From contig CAMCTC010000024.1 of the NCBI GenBank assembly GCA_945878355.1, positions 1 through 51,859 on the forward strand: a DNA stretch of 51,859 nucleotides. Direction: 5' to 3'. Numbering within the stretch: the stretch's first letter is position 1; the number at the start of each line of letters is the position of its first letter. This document shows, in pieces, positions 18,076-28,702 of the stretch. Origin of the DNA: Bordetella parapertussis (GTDB lineage: Bacteria; Pseudomonadota; Gammaproteobacteria; Burkholderiales; Burkholderiaceae_C). The notes beneath the pieces are model-generated. The model made no database searches, had not been told where the DNA came from, and was given only the letters and a program-made list of their open reading frames with translations. Made by a program: the position numbers and the translations under genes.

Positions 18076-19005
18076 ATGAAGATCTTCGATGCTGCGGCGA
18101 CCCGCGCCGAGCTGCCGTTCGACCGTTTGATCCCCGCGCTGCGCGAGTTGTTTGCCAGCGGCTGCGAGGTGCCGAGTCGCCACGTGCACCAGATCGCCTG
18201 CGTGGATCGAGAACCGATCACCTCGCTGTTGATGCCGGCTTGGCTGCCAGGGCGATGCTACGGCGTCAAAATCGTCAACATCGCCCCCGCCAACGCGGCC
18301 CGCGGCCTGCCCAGCCTGCATTCGACCTACCTGCTGTTCGATGCATCGACCGGGGCGCCGATCGCGATGCTCGACGGTGACGAGATCACCTCGCGACGCA
18401 CCGCTGCCGCCTCTGCACTGGCGGCATCGTGGTTGGCGCGCGAGGACGCGAGCGAGTTGCTGGTGGTCGGCGCTGGCCGGGTCGCCAGGCTGCTGCCCGC
18501 CGCCTACCGGGCCGTGCGGCCGATCGCGCGGGTGCGGGTCTGGGCTCGTGTGCCGGCGCGGGCCGAGGCCCTGGCCCAGCAGTGGCGTGACGAAGGATTC
18601 GACGCGCAAAGCGCCGACGATCTGGACGCGGCGATGGCTGCAGCCGACATCGTCAGCTGCGCGACCTTGGCCACCGAGCCCTTGCTGCACGGGCGCTGCC
18701 TGCGCCAGGGGACCCACCTCGACTTGATCGGCAGCTTCACGCCGACGATGCGCGAAGCCGATGACGCTTGCTTGGCCGGCGCGGCGCTCTATGTCGACAC
18801 CGATGAAGCGCTGACCAAGAGCGGCGACCTGATCGGGCCGATGCTGCGCGGTGTGATCACGCAGGCCAGCGTGCGCGGAACACTCACCAGCCTGGCGCGC
18901 GGTGACGCACCCGGCCGGCTCAGCCCGGACGAGCGCAGCGTGTTCAAGTCGGTAGGCACGGCGCTCGAAGACTTGGCCGCCGCGATGCTCGTGCTGAAGC
19001 TTTGA
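18076..19005 (+). CDS. Ornithine cyclodeaminase / mu-crystallin family protein
   Basis: A 309-residue NAD(P)-dependent protein. Seen: LFASGCEVPSRHVHQI, the substrate segment around GRCYGVKIVNIAPAN, the dinucleotide fold VVGAGRVARLLPAAYRAVRP and LIGSFTPTMREADDACL. The family includes ornithine cyclodeaminases, ketimine reductases and lysine cyclodeaminases. Start ATG at 18076 agrees with family length. It has the high G+C of the bulk chromosome, unlike the cassette that diverges from it, so a shared pathway with the decarboxylase is possible but not supported by composition. The stop lies inside repeat copy B. Confidence 0.88.
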   Translation: MKIFDAAATRAELPFDRLIPALRELFASGCEVPSRHVHQIACVDREPITSLLMPAWLPGRCYGVKIVNIAPANAARGLPSLHSTYLLFDASTGAPIAMLDGDEITSRRTAAASALAASWLAREDASELLVVGAGRVARLLPAAYRAVRPIARVRVWARVPARAEALAQQWRDEGFDAQSADDLDAAMAAADIVSCATLATEPLLHGRCLRQGTHLDLIGSFTPTMREADDACLAGAALYVDTDEALTKSGDLIGPMLRGVITQASVRGTLTSLARGDAPGRLSPDERSVFKSVGTALEDLAAAMLVLKL

Positions 19006-19074
19006 GCGCCCCAAGGCCGGCCGAAGCCGGCCGCGCCCGTGGGGATCAAGCCGCCAAGCCACATTTGCTTGAGA
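19002..19074 (+). repeat. Palindromic intergenic repeat family 1, copy B
   Basis: TTGAGCGCCCCAAGGCCGGCC opening, as in copy A, followed by a degenerate second arm CAAG...TTTGCTTGAGA. It overlaps the stop codon of the cyclodeaminase gene, so it may form part of that gene's 3' end. The 150 bp between it and the next gene show nothing further. Confidence 0.75.
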
Positions 19075-19227
19075 TGAAAGCCGACGCGCACCCCGTTCGC
19101 TGAGCGCCAGAACAGGCGCTCGGCAATGCAGGAGCGGCCGGGCGCTGCCAAGAAGCCACGCTTGCAAGTTCGCTGACTTGTCAACTGCGCGCCAGGCACT
19201 TGGCCCGAACCCACGCTACATTGCCGC

Positions 19228-20229
19228 ATGAACACCCGCATCGTGCTGACAAAACGCCCCGCTGGCTGGGTCGATGAATCCTGCTTCGCGGTCGAAGACT
19301 GCGCCGAGCCGGTCTGCGGTCCGGGTGATGTGCTGCTCGAGTCCATCTACCTGTCGACCGACCCCTACTTGCGAGGCCGCATGAACGCAGGGCCTTCGTA
19401 TGCGCCTGGGTTCGAGATCGGCCGAGCGATCGTCTCGCGCGTCGTCGCGCGGGTGATCGGGTCGAGCAACAGCCGGTTCCAGACCGGCGACATCGTCTGG
19501 GGCTTTCTCGACTGGGCGCTGCGCAGCGTCGCGCCGCGCGGCGAAGGCCTGCACAAGATCGACCCGTCGCTGGGCCGGATCAGCCATTCGCTGTCGGTGC
19601 TCGGCATGCCCGGACTGACGGCCTGGGTCGGCGCGATCGAAATCGGCAAGCCAGCGCCAGGCGACACCGCCTACATCTCGTCGGCCGCTGGCGCGGTGGG
19701 CCAACTCGCGGGGCAATTCGCCAAGCGCGCCGGCGCACGCGTCGTCGGCTCGGCCGGCAGCGACGACAAGGTGGCGTTTCTGCTCGAGCGCTGCGGCTTT
19801 GATTCGGCCTTCAACTACAAGACCCTGGCCATCGACCAGGGCTTGCGCGAGCAATGCCCGCAAGGCATAGACCTGTACTTCGACAACGTCGGCGGCGCCA
19901 CGCTGGAAGCCGCGCTGCGCCATGCCAATGTCGCCGCCAGGTTCCCGGTCTGCGGGATGATCTCGGCCTACAACGAGGTCGGCGACGCCGGCATCAAAGG
20001 CCTGCAGGCCTTGCTGAGCAAACGGATCGCGATGACCGGCTTCATCATCTACGACCATGTGCACAAGCTCGCGGCCTACCAGGCCCGCGTCGCACCGTGG
20101 CTGCGCAGCGGCGAGCTCGTCTTCCACGAAGACATCGTGCCGGGCATCGAGCGCGCACCGGCAGCGCTGATCGGCATGATGAAGGGCGAAGCGATCGGCA
20201 AACGCCTGGTGCAGGTCGCCGCCGAATAG
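19228..20229 (+). CDS. CurA-like NADP-dependent oxidoreductase (MDR family)
   Basis: A 333-residue medium-chain reductase of the leukotriene B4 dehydrogenase / curcumin reductase type: YLSTDPYLRGRM at the N-terminus, VLGMPGLTAWVGAIEIGKP, the cofactor loop SSAAGAVGQLAGQFAKRAGA and FDNVGGATLEAAL. No catalytic zinc ligands. Reduces alpha,beta-unsaturated carbonyls with NADPH in the cytosol. Usual length; ATG start. Transcribed with the following HAD, DUF1993 and TSUP genes, though gaps of 65-135 bp leave the operon uncertain. Confidence 0.9.
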   Translation: MNTRIVLTKRPAGWVDESCFAVEDCAEPVCGPGDVLLESIYLSTDPYLRGRMNAGPSYAPGFEIGRAIVSRVVARVIGSSNSRFQTGDIVWGFLDWALRSVAPRGEGLHKIDPSLGRISHSLSVLGMPGLTAWVGAIEIGKPAPGDTAYISSAAGAVGQLAGQFAKRAGARVVGSAGSDDKVAFLLERCGFDSAFNYKTLAIDQGLREQCPQGIDLYFDNVGGATLEAALRHANVAARFPVCGMISAYNEVGDAGIKGLQALLSKRIAMTGFIIYDHVHKLAAYQARVAPWLRSGELVFHEDIVPGIERAPAALIGMMKGEAIGKRLVQVAAE

Positions 20230-20362
20230 ACCGCCCGACAGACCGCTGAGTCGCCAGACCCGGCCCGCGCGCGCGTCGCCTGCGGCACAGCGGGTGCGCA
20301 GAGCGCGCCCGACAATGCGTGGCGGCGATAGCCGGACAAACCATGGGCAGCTCGGAGGCAAG

Positions 20363-21004
20363 GTGAAAGTACAAGACATTCAAGCAGTGATCTGGGACTT
20401 CGGCGGTGTGATCAGCTCGTCGCCGTTCGAGTCCTTCAGACGTTTCGAGACCGAGCGAGGGCTGCCGCAAGACTTTCTGCGCGGCGTGAACGCGACCAAC
20501 CACCACGACAACGCCTGGGCCAAGTTCGAGCGCGCCGACATCGACCTGCAGGGTTTCGACCAGGCATTCGCCGACGAATGCGCGGCGCTAGGCCATGTGG
20601 TGCGGGGCCGCGAGGTGATCGAATTGCTCGGCGGCACGATCCGCCCGTCGATGGTCGAGGCGCTGCGCCGGCTCAAGCCCAAGCTCAAGATCGGCCTGAT
20701 CACCAACAACGTCGCGAGCCCTGATTCGGTGGGCCTGAACCCTTCGGGCCGCGACGAGGTGATGGCCATGTTTCACCAGGTGATCGAGAGCTCGAAAGCC
20801 GGCGTTCGAAAGCCCGACCCATTGATCTACCGGATGATGTGCGATGCGCTAGGCGTCGCGCCCGAGTGCTCGGTGTTCCTCGACGACCTCGGCGTCAACC
20901 TCAAGCCGGCGCGCGACATGGGCATGCGAACGATCAAGGTGGGCGACCCCGACCTCGCACTGCAGCAGCTAGAAGCCCTGGTCGGCTTCCCGCTGCGCGG
21001 CTGA
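20363..21004 (+). CDS. HAD-superfamily hydrolase (HAD-IA)
   Basis: A 213-residue cytosolic hydrolase. The four HAD motifs are visible: I VIWDFGGVI (nucleophile Asp), II LITNN, III Lys in GVRKPDP, IV VFLDDLGVNLKPAR. The second Asp of the usual DxD is a Gly (DFG), as in the soluble epoxide hydrolase N-domain / ACAD10-like branch. The GTG at 20363 is preferred because GGAGG stands 4 bases upstream; an upstream ATG lacks such a site. Probably a phosphatase for a small substrate. Confidence 0.87.
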   Translation: MKVQDIQAVIWDFGGVISSSPFESFRRFETERGLPQDFLRGVNATNHHDNAWAKFERADIDLQGFDQAFADECAALGHVVRGREVIELLGGTIRPSMVEALRRLKPKLKIGLITNNVASPDSVGLNPSGRDEVMAMFHQVIESSKAGVRKPDPLIYRMMCDALGVAPECSVFLDDLGVNLKPARDMGMRTIKVGDPDLALQQLEALVGFPLRG

Positions 21005-21071
21005 GCCCGCGCCCCGCCCAACCGAAGCCGCTGCGGGACTGCAGCGGCACCCCCAAGAAAGCTGTCTCCTC

Positions 21072-21593
21072 ATGTCGATTTCACTCTACGACGCCAGCGT
21101 GTCGACCTACTTGCAGACGCTGGGCGCGGTCGGCAAGTTCCTGGAAAAAGGCCTGGCCCATGCCCATGCCCAGGGCCTGGCGCCCGACGATCTCGTCGAG
21201 ACCCGCTTGGCACCCGACATGCTGCCCTTGCGCTTCCAGATCCAGTCCGTCGCTCACCATTCGCTGGGCGCGATCGAGGGAATCCGCAGCGGCGTCTTCC
21301 GCCCGCCGGCCGACCTGCAAGCGCTCGACTACCCGGGGCTTCAGGCGCTCATCGCCGACACCAGCGCCGCGCTGCACAAGCTCACGCCGCAAGAGGTCAA
21401 CGCGCTGGACGGCGGTGACATGTTCTTCGAGATCCGCGGCACCCGCATGCCTTTCACCGCTCAAGGCTTTTTGCTGTCGTTCTCGTTGCCCAATTTTTTC
21501 TTCCACGCCGCCACCGCCTACGACATCCTGCGGTCCAAGGGTGTCGTGCTGGGCAAGCGCGACTACCTGGGCGCGCTTCGCTTGAAGGCCTGA
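21072..21593 (+). CDS. DUF1993 family protein
   Basis: A 173-residue protein whose text MSISLYDASVSTYLQTLGAV, LAPDMLPLRFQIQSV and SFSLPNFFFHAATAYDILR fits the DUF1993 family, related in shape to DinB-like helical bundles (family knowledge). Histidines spread over the helices could bind metal, but no function is established. Located between HAD and TSUP genes on the same strand. Confidence 0.88.
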   Translation: MSISLYDASVSTYLQTLGAVGKFLEKGLAHAHAQGLAPDDLVETRLAPDMLPLRFQIQSVAHHSLGAIEGIRSGVFRPPADLQALDYPGLQALIADTSAALHKLTPQEVNALDGGDMFFEIRGTRMPFTAQGFLLSFSLPNFFFHAATAYDILRSKGVVLGKRDYLGALRLKA

Positions 21594-21635
21594 CATCGCA
21601 CGCGCTCGCAGGTCGCAGGCCCTGGCGCTGAGCCG

Positions 21636-22406
21636 GTGACCACGCTGCTGGGATTCGACCTCGCGACGCTGGCTTGGATCGCCGCGGCGACGCTGCTGGC
21701 CTTTGTCGTTCGCGGCTTGTCGGGCTTCGGCTCTTCGATGGTGGGCATCGGCGCGTTGAGCATCTTGTTGCCGCCGGCCCAGGTCGTGCCTGCGTTCCTG
21801 GCCATCGAGTTGCTGAGCACCGTCCACTTGCTGCCCAGCGTCTGGCGCCAGGTCGATTGGCGCTCACTGCGCTGGGTGATCGGCGGCTGCGCGGTCTCAA
21901 CGCCTGCGGGCTTGCTGCTGCTGGCCGGGCTGGACCCGAACCCGATGCGATGGTTCGTGTCGATGTGCCTGACCGTGATCGCGCTGCTGATGCTCAGCGG
22001 CCTGGCCAGCCGGCTGGCGCCACGACGCCAGCCCGGTCCGCTGGGCGCAATGGCGGTTGGCATCGCTTCGGGCCTGCTCAACGGTGCGGCCGGCATCGGC
22101 GGTCCACCGGCGATCGTTTTCTATTTCTCGACGGCGGGCACCGCGGTGAGCCGTGCCACGCTGATCGCGTTCTTTCTGTTCACCGACCTGTACGCACTGG
22201 CCTGGGCCGGCGGCACGGGCCTGCTGACCACTTCGGGCTGGCCGCTGATCGTCGTTGCGCTGCCATTTGCGCTGCTCGGCGTGTGGCTAGGCAGCCGGCT
22301 GTACCTGCGGCTCGACGAAGCCAAGCTGCGGCGGCTGATCTGGTCGCTGCTGGTCGGGCTGGGCGCGCTCGGCCTGGTCAGCGCTGCCGCACGGCTGGCG
22401 CCGTGA
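21636..22406 (+). CDS. TSUP (TauE/SafE) family sulfite/anion exporter
   Basis: A 256-residue inner-membrane protein with about eight hydrophobic segments. The repeated TSUP signature is visible as FVVRGLSGFGSSMVGIGALS near the N-terminus and GIASGLLNGAAGIGGPPAIV in the second half. Members export sulfite, sulfoacetate or related organic anions. GTG start, 42 bp after DUF1993. Substrate unknown. Confidence 0.87.
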   Translation: MTTLLGFDLATLAWIAAATLLAFVVRGLSGFGSSMVGIGALSILLPPAQVVPAFLAIELLSTVHLLPSVWRQVDWRSLRWVIGGCAVSTPAGLLLLAGLDPNPMRWFVSMCLTVIALLMLSGLASRLAPRRQPGPLGAMAVGIASGLLNGAAGIGGPPAIVFYFSTAGTAVSRATLIAFFLFTDLYALAWAGGTGLLTTSGWPLIVVALPFALLGVWLGSRLYLRLDEAKLRRLIWSLLVGLGALGLVSAAARLAP

Positions 22407-22569
22407 CCCTGGCCGGCTGCGCATCGCGCACGAATTTGGTGAATGCTGGCCGCCAAGCACGGTGTCGGCGCGTTTGCGGGCCGGGCCGCGCAGATGGAAT
22501 ATCAACGTCCGCGCGCAAATTTCGCAGGCCAAACAGGGTAGCGATTGACCCTGATCGGGACGACCCGAA

Positions 22570-22597
22570 TTGGCACTGGCGCGATTCTCGCTAGTAT
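22570..22597 (+). promoter_or_regulatory. Sigma70-type promoter of the peptide importer operon
   Basis: TTGGCA (22570-22575) and TAGTAT (22592-22597) are 16 bp apart, about 57 bp before the ATG of the binding protein. The 248-bp gap 22407-22654 has no gene. TGGCAC here recalls a sigma54 -24 element but the matching GC at -12 is missing. Confidence 0.6.
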
Positions 22598-22654
22598 TCG
22601 GGTACCGGCGGCCACGATGCCGCTCAACACCCCACTCGCAAGAAGGTCCCCACC

Positions 22655-24448
22655 ATGCAAGAAGAACGTGAACTGCGCGCACTGATCGAAGACGTGCGCA
22701 CCGGCAAGCTGCCACGCCGTGGCTTCATCCAGCAGATGGTGATGCTGGGACTGACGGCGCCTATGGCCTCGATGATGTTGATGCACGAGGGCTTGGCACA
22801 GTCGCAAGGCAGTATTCCCTACAAACCCACCAAGCGCGGCGGTGGCGGCACGCTCAAGCTGCTGTACTGGCAGGCCTCCGTGCACCTGAACCCGCACTAT
22901 GCCGGCGGCACCAAGGACCAGGACGCCGGCCATATCTTCTACGAGCCGCTGGCCGGCTGGGACAGCGAAGGCAACCTGGTCCCGCGGCTCGCTGCCGAGA
23001 TCCCCAGCCGCGCCAACGGCGGCCTGTCGGCCGACGGCAAGAGCGTGACCTGGAAGTTGAAGAAGGGCGTCACCTGGCACGACGGGAAGCCCTTCACCGC
23101 CGACGACGTGGTGTTCACCGCCGCCTATGCCGGTGACCCGGCGGCGGCTATGGTCACCATCGGAACCTACAAGGACATCAAGGTCAGCAAGATCGACTCG
23201 CACACCGTGCGCATCGACTACCCCAAGACCACGCCCTTCTGGGCCGAGGCGCTGACCGGCGTCACCGGCCTGATCCTGCCCAAGCATGTGTTCGAGCCCT
23301 TCATGGGCGCGAAGTCGCGCGACAACCCGGCCAACACCAAGCCGGTGGGCACCGGGCCTTACAAGATCGTCGACTTCAAACCGGGCGACACACTGCGGGC
23401 CGAGGCCTATGCTGGCTACCACATCCCCAACCAGCCCTTCTTCGACGCGCTAGAGGTCAAGGGCGGCGGCGATGCCACCAGCGCCGCACGCGCGGTGCTG
23501 CAGACCGCCGAATACGACGTCGGATGGAACTTGGCGGTCGAGGACGAGATCCTCAAACGCCTGGAAGCCGTCGGCAAGGGCAAGATGGAATTCAAGGCCG
23601 GCAGCGACATCGAATTCGTGTCGCTCAACGTCACCGACCCGTGGAACGAGGTCGACGGTGAACGAGGCAGTGCCAAGAGCAAGCACCCGGTCTTCCAGGA
23701 CAAGGTCGTGCGCGACGCGATGAGCCTGCTGATCGACCGCAAGGGCATCCAGGAAGTCATCTATGGCCGTGGCGCTGTGGCCACCGCCAACTTCCTGAAC
23801 AACCCGCCGCGCTTCCGCAGCCCCAATACCAAGTACGAATTCAACATCGACAAGGCGATCGCGCTGCTCGAGGGCGCTGGCTGGAAAAAGGGCGCTGACG
23901 GCATCCGTGCCAAGGGCAATCTGAAACTGAAGTTCGTCTACCAGACCTCCGTCAGCGGCCCACGCCAGAAGTGCCAAGCCATCATCAAGGACGCCTGCAC
24001 CAAGGCCGGCATCGACCTGGAGCTCAAGAGCGTGGTCGCCTCGGTGTTCTTCGGCGGCGACTTTGCCAACCCGGACACCTACCAGAAGTTCTGGACCGAC
24101 ATGCAGATGTTCACCACCACGATGGGCGCGCCCGACCCGCAGTTTTTCATGGAGCAGTTCACCAGCAGCCTGCACTCACAGAAGGCCAACAAGTGGGCCA
24201 GCCGCAACCTGTTGCGCTGGAGCAACAAGGAATACGACGAAACCTTCGCTGCAGCGCAGGTCGAAATCGATCCGGTCAAGCGCGCCGCGATGTTCATCAA
24301 GTGCAACGACCTGGTGGTCAACGACGGCTATGTGATCCCACTGTTTGCCCGCCCGCGGCCAGTGGGAGTGGTCAACAAGATGTTGATCCACAGCTCGGCC
24401 TGGGACAGCCTGACCTGGTCTATCGGTTACTGGACCCGGGAAACTTAA
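22655..24448 (+). CDS. Peptide/oligopeptide ABC transporter substrate-binding protein
   Basis: A 597-residue type I-C (DppA/OppA-like) binding protein. A Tat-like signal is visible: PRRGFIQQMVMLGLTAPMAS preceded by about 20 residues. Further on, HIFYEPLAGWDSEGNLVPRL, WKLKKGVTWHDGKPFTADDV and NPVGTGPYK-like text (TKPVGTGPYKIVDFK) are diagnostic for the family. Gene order downstream (two permeases, two ATPases) completes a Dpp/Opp importer. A ribosome site aagaaggt precedes the ATG. Ligand may be peptide, but members also carry opines, nickel or sugars. Confidence 0.93.
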   Translation: MQEERELRALIEDVRTGKLPRRGFIQQMVMLGLTAPMASMMLMHEGLAQSQGSIPYKPTKRGGGGTLKLLYWQASVHLNPHYAGGTKDQDAGHIFYEPLAGWDSEGNLVPRLAAEIPSRANGGLSADGKSVTWKLKKGVTWHDGKPFTADDVVFTAAYAGDPAAAMVTIGTYKDIKVSKIDSHTVRIDYPKTTPFWAEALTGVTGLILPKHVFEPFMGAKSRDNPANTKPVGTGPYKIVDFKPGDTLRAEAYAGYHIPNQPFFDALEVKGGGDATSAARAVLQTAEYDVGWNLAVEDEILKRLEAVGKGKMEFKAGSDIEFVSLNVTDPWNEVDGERGSAKSKHPVFQDKVVRDAMSLLIDRKGIQEVIYGRGAVATANFLNNPPRFRSPNTKYEFNIDKAIALLEGAGWKKGADGIRAKGNLKLKFVYQTSVSGPRQKCQAIIKDACTKAGIDLELKSVVASVFFGGDFANPDTYQKFWTDMQMFTTTMGAPDPQFFMEQFTSSLHSQKANKWASRNLLRWSNKEYDETFAAAQVEIDPVKRAAMFIKCNDLVVNDGYVIPLFARPRPVGVVNKMLIHSSAWDSLTWSIGYWTRET

Positions 24449-24449
24449 A

Positions 24450-24543
24450 CCCACCCCCGTAGCGCCTGCGGCGCTCCCCCCTCAAGGGGGCGCCGCAAGC
24501 GGTCCGGCGGAGCCGGCTCCGCTGCGGCCGCTTGGCTGGCCTA
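24450..24543 (+). repeat. Intergenic repeat family 2, copy 1
   Basis: Starts with CCACCCCCGTAGCGCC and holds three potential hairpins in a row: AGCGCC/GGCGCT with a TGC loop, CCCCC/GGGGG with a CTCAA loop, and the palindrome GGAGCCGGCTCC; it ends CTTGGCTGGC. It separates the binding-protein gene from the first permease. A second copy is at 27511-27597 in the same operon. Similar elements are familiar from Comamonadaceae genomes. Confidence 0.8.
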
Positions 24544-24609
24544 GGCAGCTGCACTGCCCATAGATTTGATCTTCCCCTTTTGCTTGAGCGCCAACCGGCG
24601 CCTGATCTC

Positions 24610-25569
24610 TTGCTCAACTACATCCTCCGCCGCCTGCTGATCGCGCTGCCCAGCCTGCTGGGCATCAGCGTCGTGCTCTTCACGGTGCTGGCGCTGGCAC
24701 CGGGCGACCCTTTCGAGGACCTGGCCAACAACCCGTCGGTGCCGCCCGAGGTGCGCATGGCCCTGCGCGTGCAGTTCGGCCTAGACGACCCGATCTGGCA
24801 GCGCTACCTGAGTTGGCTGAGCAGCATGTTCCAGGGCAACTGGGGCTTTTCCTTCGTCAGCCGCATCAATGTCGATCAGCTGATCGCGCAGCGCATGCCG
24901 GTGACCCTGGCGGTGATCGGGCTGTCGCAGCTGCTGGCCATGCTGGTGGCCTTGCCGGTGGGCATCCTGTCGGCTGCCAAGCCCTATTCGTGGTTCGACC
25001 GCATTGCCAGCACCTTGGCCTTCGTCGGTTTTTCGCTGCCGACCTTCTTCACCGGCGTGATCTTCATCCTGTTCTTCAGCATCTACCTGGGCTGGTTTCC
25101 GTTCGTCTACCGCAGTGACTTGTCAGCCACCGGGCTGGACTGGTGGTGGCAGCAGTTCAGGCAGTCGATCATGCCGATCACGGTGCTGGGCCTGTTCCAG
25201 GCGGCGAGCATGATGCGCTATGTGCGGTCGGCGGTGCTCGATGTGATCCGACTCGACTATGTGACCACCGCGCGCAGCAAGGGCCTTGCCGAGCGCACGG
25301 TGATCACCAAGCATGTGGTGCGCAACGCACTGATCCCGGTGGTCACGCTGGTGGCGCTGCAAATGCCGGCGGTGTTCGGCGGCGCCATCGTCACCGAGCA
25401 GATCTTTCGCATCCCCGGCATCGGCAGCCTGCTGATCGACGCCATCCTGCGCAACGACACACCGGTGATCATGGCGGTCACCTTCGTGTTCAGTTGCCTG
25501 GTGATTTTCTTCAACTTGATTGCAGACTTGCTCTATGGCTGGCTCGACCCCCGCATCAGCTACCGCTAG
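24610..25569 (+). CDS. Peptide ABC transporter permease (DppB-like)
   Basis: A 319-residue inner-membrane permease with about six hydrophobic segments. Start set at the TTG at 24610 because the family N-terminus (LLNYILRRLLIALPSLLGIS) begins there; the open frame extends back to another TTG at 24532 inside the repeat. Typical text: VLALAPGDPF, QFGLDDPIWQRYLSW, EAA-like loop DYVTTARSKGLAERTVITKH and the C-terminal GWLDPRISYR. Uncommon TTG start and weak ribosome site may hold its expression below that of the binding protein (inference). Confidence 0.9.
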   Translation: MLNYILRRLLIALPSLLGISVVLFTVLALAPGDPFEDLANNPSVPPEVRMALRVQFGLDDPIWQRYLSWLSSMFQGNWGFSFVSRINVDQLIAQRMPVTLAVIGLSQLLAMLVALPVGILSAAKPYSWFDRIASTLAFVGFSLPTFFTGVIFILFFSIYLGWFPFVYRSDLSATGLDWWWQQFRQSIMPITVLGLFQAASMMRYVRSAVLDVIRLDYVTTARSKGLAERTVITKHVVRNALIPVVTLVALQMPAVFGGAIVTEQIFRIPGIGSLLIDAILRNDTPVIMAVTFVFSCLVIFFNLIADLLYGWLDPRISYR

Positions 25570-25599
25570 TCGGCACTGTCCACGCAAGGCACTTGGGTA

Positions 25600-26528
25600 A
25601 TGCAAGAGATCACACAAGTCCAGCTGGCGCCCGAGCTCGGTAAACCGCGCCTCAGCACCTCTCCTGGCGCCGAGGCTTGGCGGCGCTTCAAGCGCCACCG
25701 GCTGGCCTACTGGAGCCTTTGGTTGCTGGGCTTGATGGTGCTGGCGGTCTTGCTTGGGCCGCTGTTCTACAAGGTCGGCATCAACGACATCGACTTCAAG
25801 GCCCGCTTGGCCTCGCCCACGGCCAGCCACGCCTTTGGCACCGATGACCTGGGCCGCGACCTGCTGGCCCGCATGCTGTACGGCGGGCGCATCAGCTTGG
25901 CAGTCGGCATGGCCGCGATGCTGATGGCCATCACGGTGGGCGTGCTGGTCGGCTCGGTGGCCGGCATGGCGCGCGGCTGGGTGGACTCCATGCTGATGTG
26001 GCTGACCGACCTGTTCCTCAGCCTCCCGCAGCTGCCCTTGCTGCTGCTGCTGATCTTCCTGTTCCGCGAGCCGCTGAAAGCCGCGTTCGGCCTGGAGGCG
26101 GGCGTGTTCATCCTGATCGTCGTGGTGATCGGCGGCTTTCGCTGGATGCCGGTGGCGCGGCTGGTGCGGGCGCAGTTTTTCAGCCTGCGCGAGAAAGAGT
26201 TCGTCGAGGCCGCGCGCGCGCTGGGCGCCAGCACCACGCGCCAGGTGCTGCGGCACATCCTGCCCAACAGCCTGGGTCCGGTGATCGTGGCCGCCACCAT
26301 CGACGTGGCAGCGGCGATCATTGCCGAGAGCACGCTCAGCTTCCTGGGCCTGGGCTTCCCGCCCGACATCCCCACCTGGGGCCGCATCCTGTACGACAGC
26401 CGCGACTACATGGACCTGGCCTTGCACTGGGCGCTGTTCCCTGGCATGGCGATCTTTCTCACGGTGCTGACGATCAATTTCATCGGCGACGGTCTGCGCG
26501 ACGCGCTCGACCCCAGACGGGTTCTCTG

Positions 26529-26529
<1 letters not shown>
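25600..26529 (+). CDS. Peptide ABC transporter permease (DppC-like)
   Basis: A 309-residue inner-membrane permease. The family hallmarks FGTDDLGRDLLARMLYGGRISL and the EAA loop FVEAARALGASTTRQVLRHI are present, with STLSFLGLGFPPDIPTWG and GDGLRDALDPR at the end. Lies 30 bp after the DppB-like gene; its stop shares one base with the start of the next ATPase gene (TGATG). Pairs with the DppB-like protein to form the channel. Confidence 0.93.
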
Positions 26530-27509
<980 letters not shown>

Positions 27510-27510
27510 A

Positions 27511-27597
27511 CCACCCCCTACGCGCTTCGCGCGCCCTCTCAACAGGGCACCGCCAGCGGCCCGGCAGAGCCGGTTCCGCGGCGTTCGCTGGCTGGTG
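27511..27597 (+). repeat. Intergenic repeat family 2, copy 2
   Basis: CCACCCCCTACGCGCTTCGCGCGCC, a shortened middle (CCTCTCAACAGGG), GCCGG-rich arm and final GCTGGCTGG match copy 1 in order and orientation. It fills the gap between the two ATPase genes. Hairpins can form at GCGC-TTC-GCGC and in the 3' arm. Confidence 0.75.
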
Positions 27598-27624
27598 TTT
27601 GCGTCATGGCCAGGGGTTATTGAC

Positions 27625-28635
27625 ATGAATGGCGACACCCGCACCCTGACTCAGTCAACCGGCAAGACACCGCTGCTGAAGGTGCAAGATTTGGTCAAGC
27701 GCTTCCCGATCCAGGGCGGCCTGTTCAGCCGCACCGTGGGCCAGGTGCATGCGGTGGACGGTGTGAGCTTCGAACTGCCTGCCGGTGAAACCCTGGGGGT
27801 GGTGGGCGAAAGCGGCTGCGGCAAGAGCACCACCGGCCGCTGCATCCTGCGACTGATCGAGCCCACCTCGGGCCAGGTATGGTTCGAAGGCAAGAGCGTC
27901 ACCGACGCCGGCAAGAGCGAATTGCGGGCTCTGGCTCGCGACATGCAGATCATCTTCCAGGACCCGTTCGCCAGCCTGAACCCGCGCATGACGGTCTCGG
28001 CCATCATCGGCGAGGCGCTGACCATCCACAAGCTGACCAAGACACGCGCCGAGTACGACGCGCGCATCGTCGAGCTGCTCGAGACCGTCGGGCTGAGTGC
28101 CGACCACATGCGCCGCTACCCGCATGAGTTTTCCGGCGGGCAGCGCCAACGCATCGGCATCGCACGCGCGCTGGCCGTCAAGCCCAAGCTGATCATCTGC
28201 GACGAAGCCGTCAGTGCGCTGGACGTGTCGATCCAGGCCCAGGTGATCAACCTGCTCGAAGACCTGCAGTCGCAGTTGGGCCTGACCTACGTCTTCATCG
28301 CCCACGACCTGTCGGTGGTCGAACACATCAGCGACCGGGTCGCTGTGATGTACCTGGGCCGCATCGTCGAGATCGCAGCGGCCAAGGACCTCTACACCGC
28401 ACCGCAGCACCCCTACACCGAGGCGCTGCTGTCGGCCGTGCCTATCCCTGATCCCAAGCTCAAGCGCCGCCGTATCCTGCTGCAAGGCGATGTGCCCAGC
28501 CCGATCCACCCGCCCTCGGGCTGCCATTTCCACACCCGCTGCCCGATTGCCCGCAAAGGCCTGTGCGACGTGCAGGCGCCGGTGCTCAAAGCGGTTGGCG
28601 AAGGCCACCAAGTGGCCTGCCACCTACGAGGCTGA
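27625..28635 (+). CDS. Peptide ABC transporter ATP-binding protein (DppF-like)
   Basis: A 336-residue ATPase, last gene of the importer operon. Walker [14 protein letters not shown]-loop [12 protein letters not shown], signature [15 protein letters not shown], Walker [15 protein letters not shown], switch His IAHDLS, then the Dpp/Opp C-terminal cysteine region ([17 protein letters not shown]). ATG at 27625 with aggggtt 9 bases upstream; the longer frame passes through the repeat. Convergent with the SDR gene 67 bp away. Confidence 0.93.
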   Translation: MNGDTRTLTQSTGKTPLLKVQDLVKRFPIQGGLFSRTVGQVHAVDGVSFELPAGETLGVVGESGCGKSTTGRCILRLIEPTSGQVWFEGKSVTDAGKSELRALARDMQIIFQDPFASLNPRMTVSAIIGEALTIHKLTKTRAEYDARIVELLETVGLSADHMRRYPHEFSGGQRQRIGIARALAVKPKLIICDEAVSALDVSIQAQVINLLEDLQSQLGLTYVFIAHDLSVVEHISDRVAVMYLGRIVEIAAAKDLYTAPQHPYTEALLSAVPIPDPKLKRRRILLQGDVPSPIHPPSGCHFHTRCPIARKGLCDVQAPVLKAVGEGHQVACHLRG

Positions 28636-28702
28636 TTGCGGGGTTGACTGCGGGGTTGATGGCGCGACTGACCGCGCGAGTGATGACGCGGCTGCCGGCG
28701 CG

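Noticed and set aside
18076..19005. Ornithine cyclodeaminase-like gene as a fourth cassette member
   Set aside because: It is on the other strand, 0.9 kb away, and has the G/C-rich codon use of the core chromosome; kept as a possible metabolic link only.
17758..19167. A 469-codon minus-strand frame across the cyclodeaminase gene
   Set aside because: It is the mirror of a gene with clear NAD-binding motifs; no domain recognised in the mirror frame.
22571..22586. Sigma54 promoter (TGGCAC at -24) before the peptide importer
   Set aside because: The -12 element is CGAT instead of TTGC; the sigma70 pair TTGGCA/TAGTAT fits better.
25998..26528. In-frame N-terminal extension of the DppD-like ATPase (177 codons)
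   Set aside because: It lies wholly inside the permease gene in another frame; ATPases of this family start at the chosen ATG.
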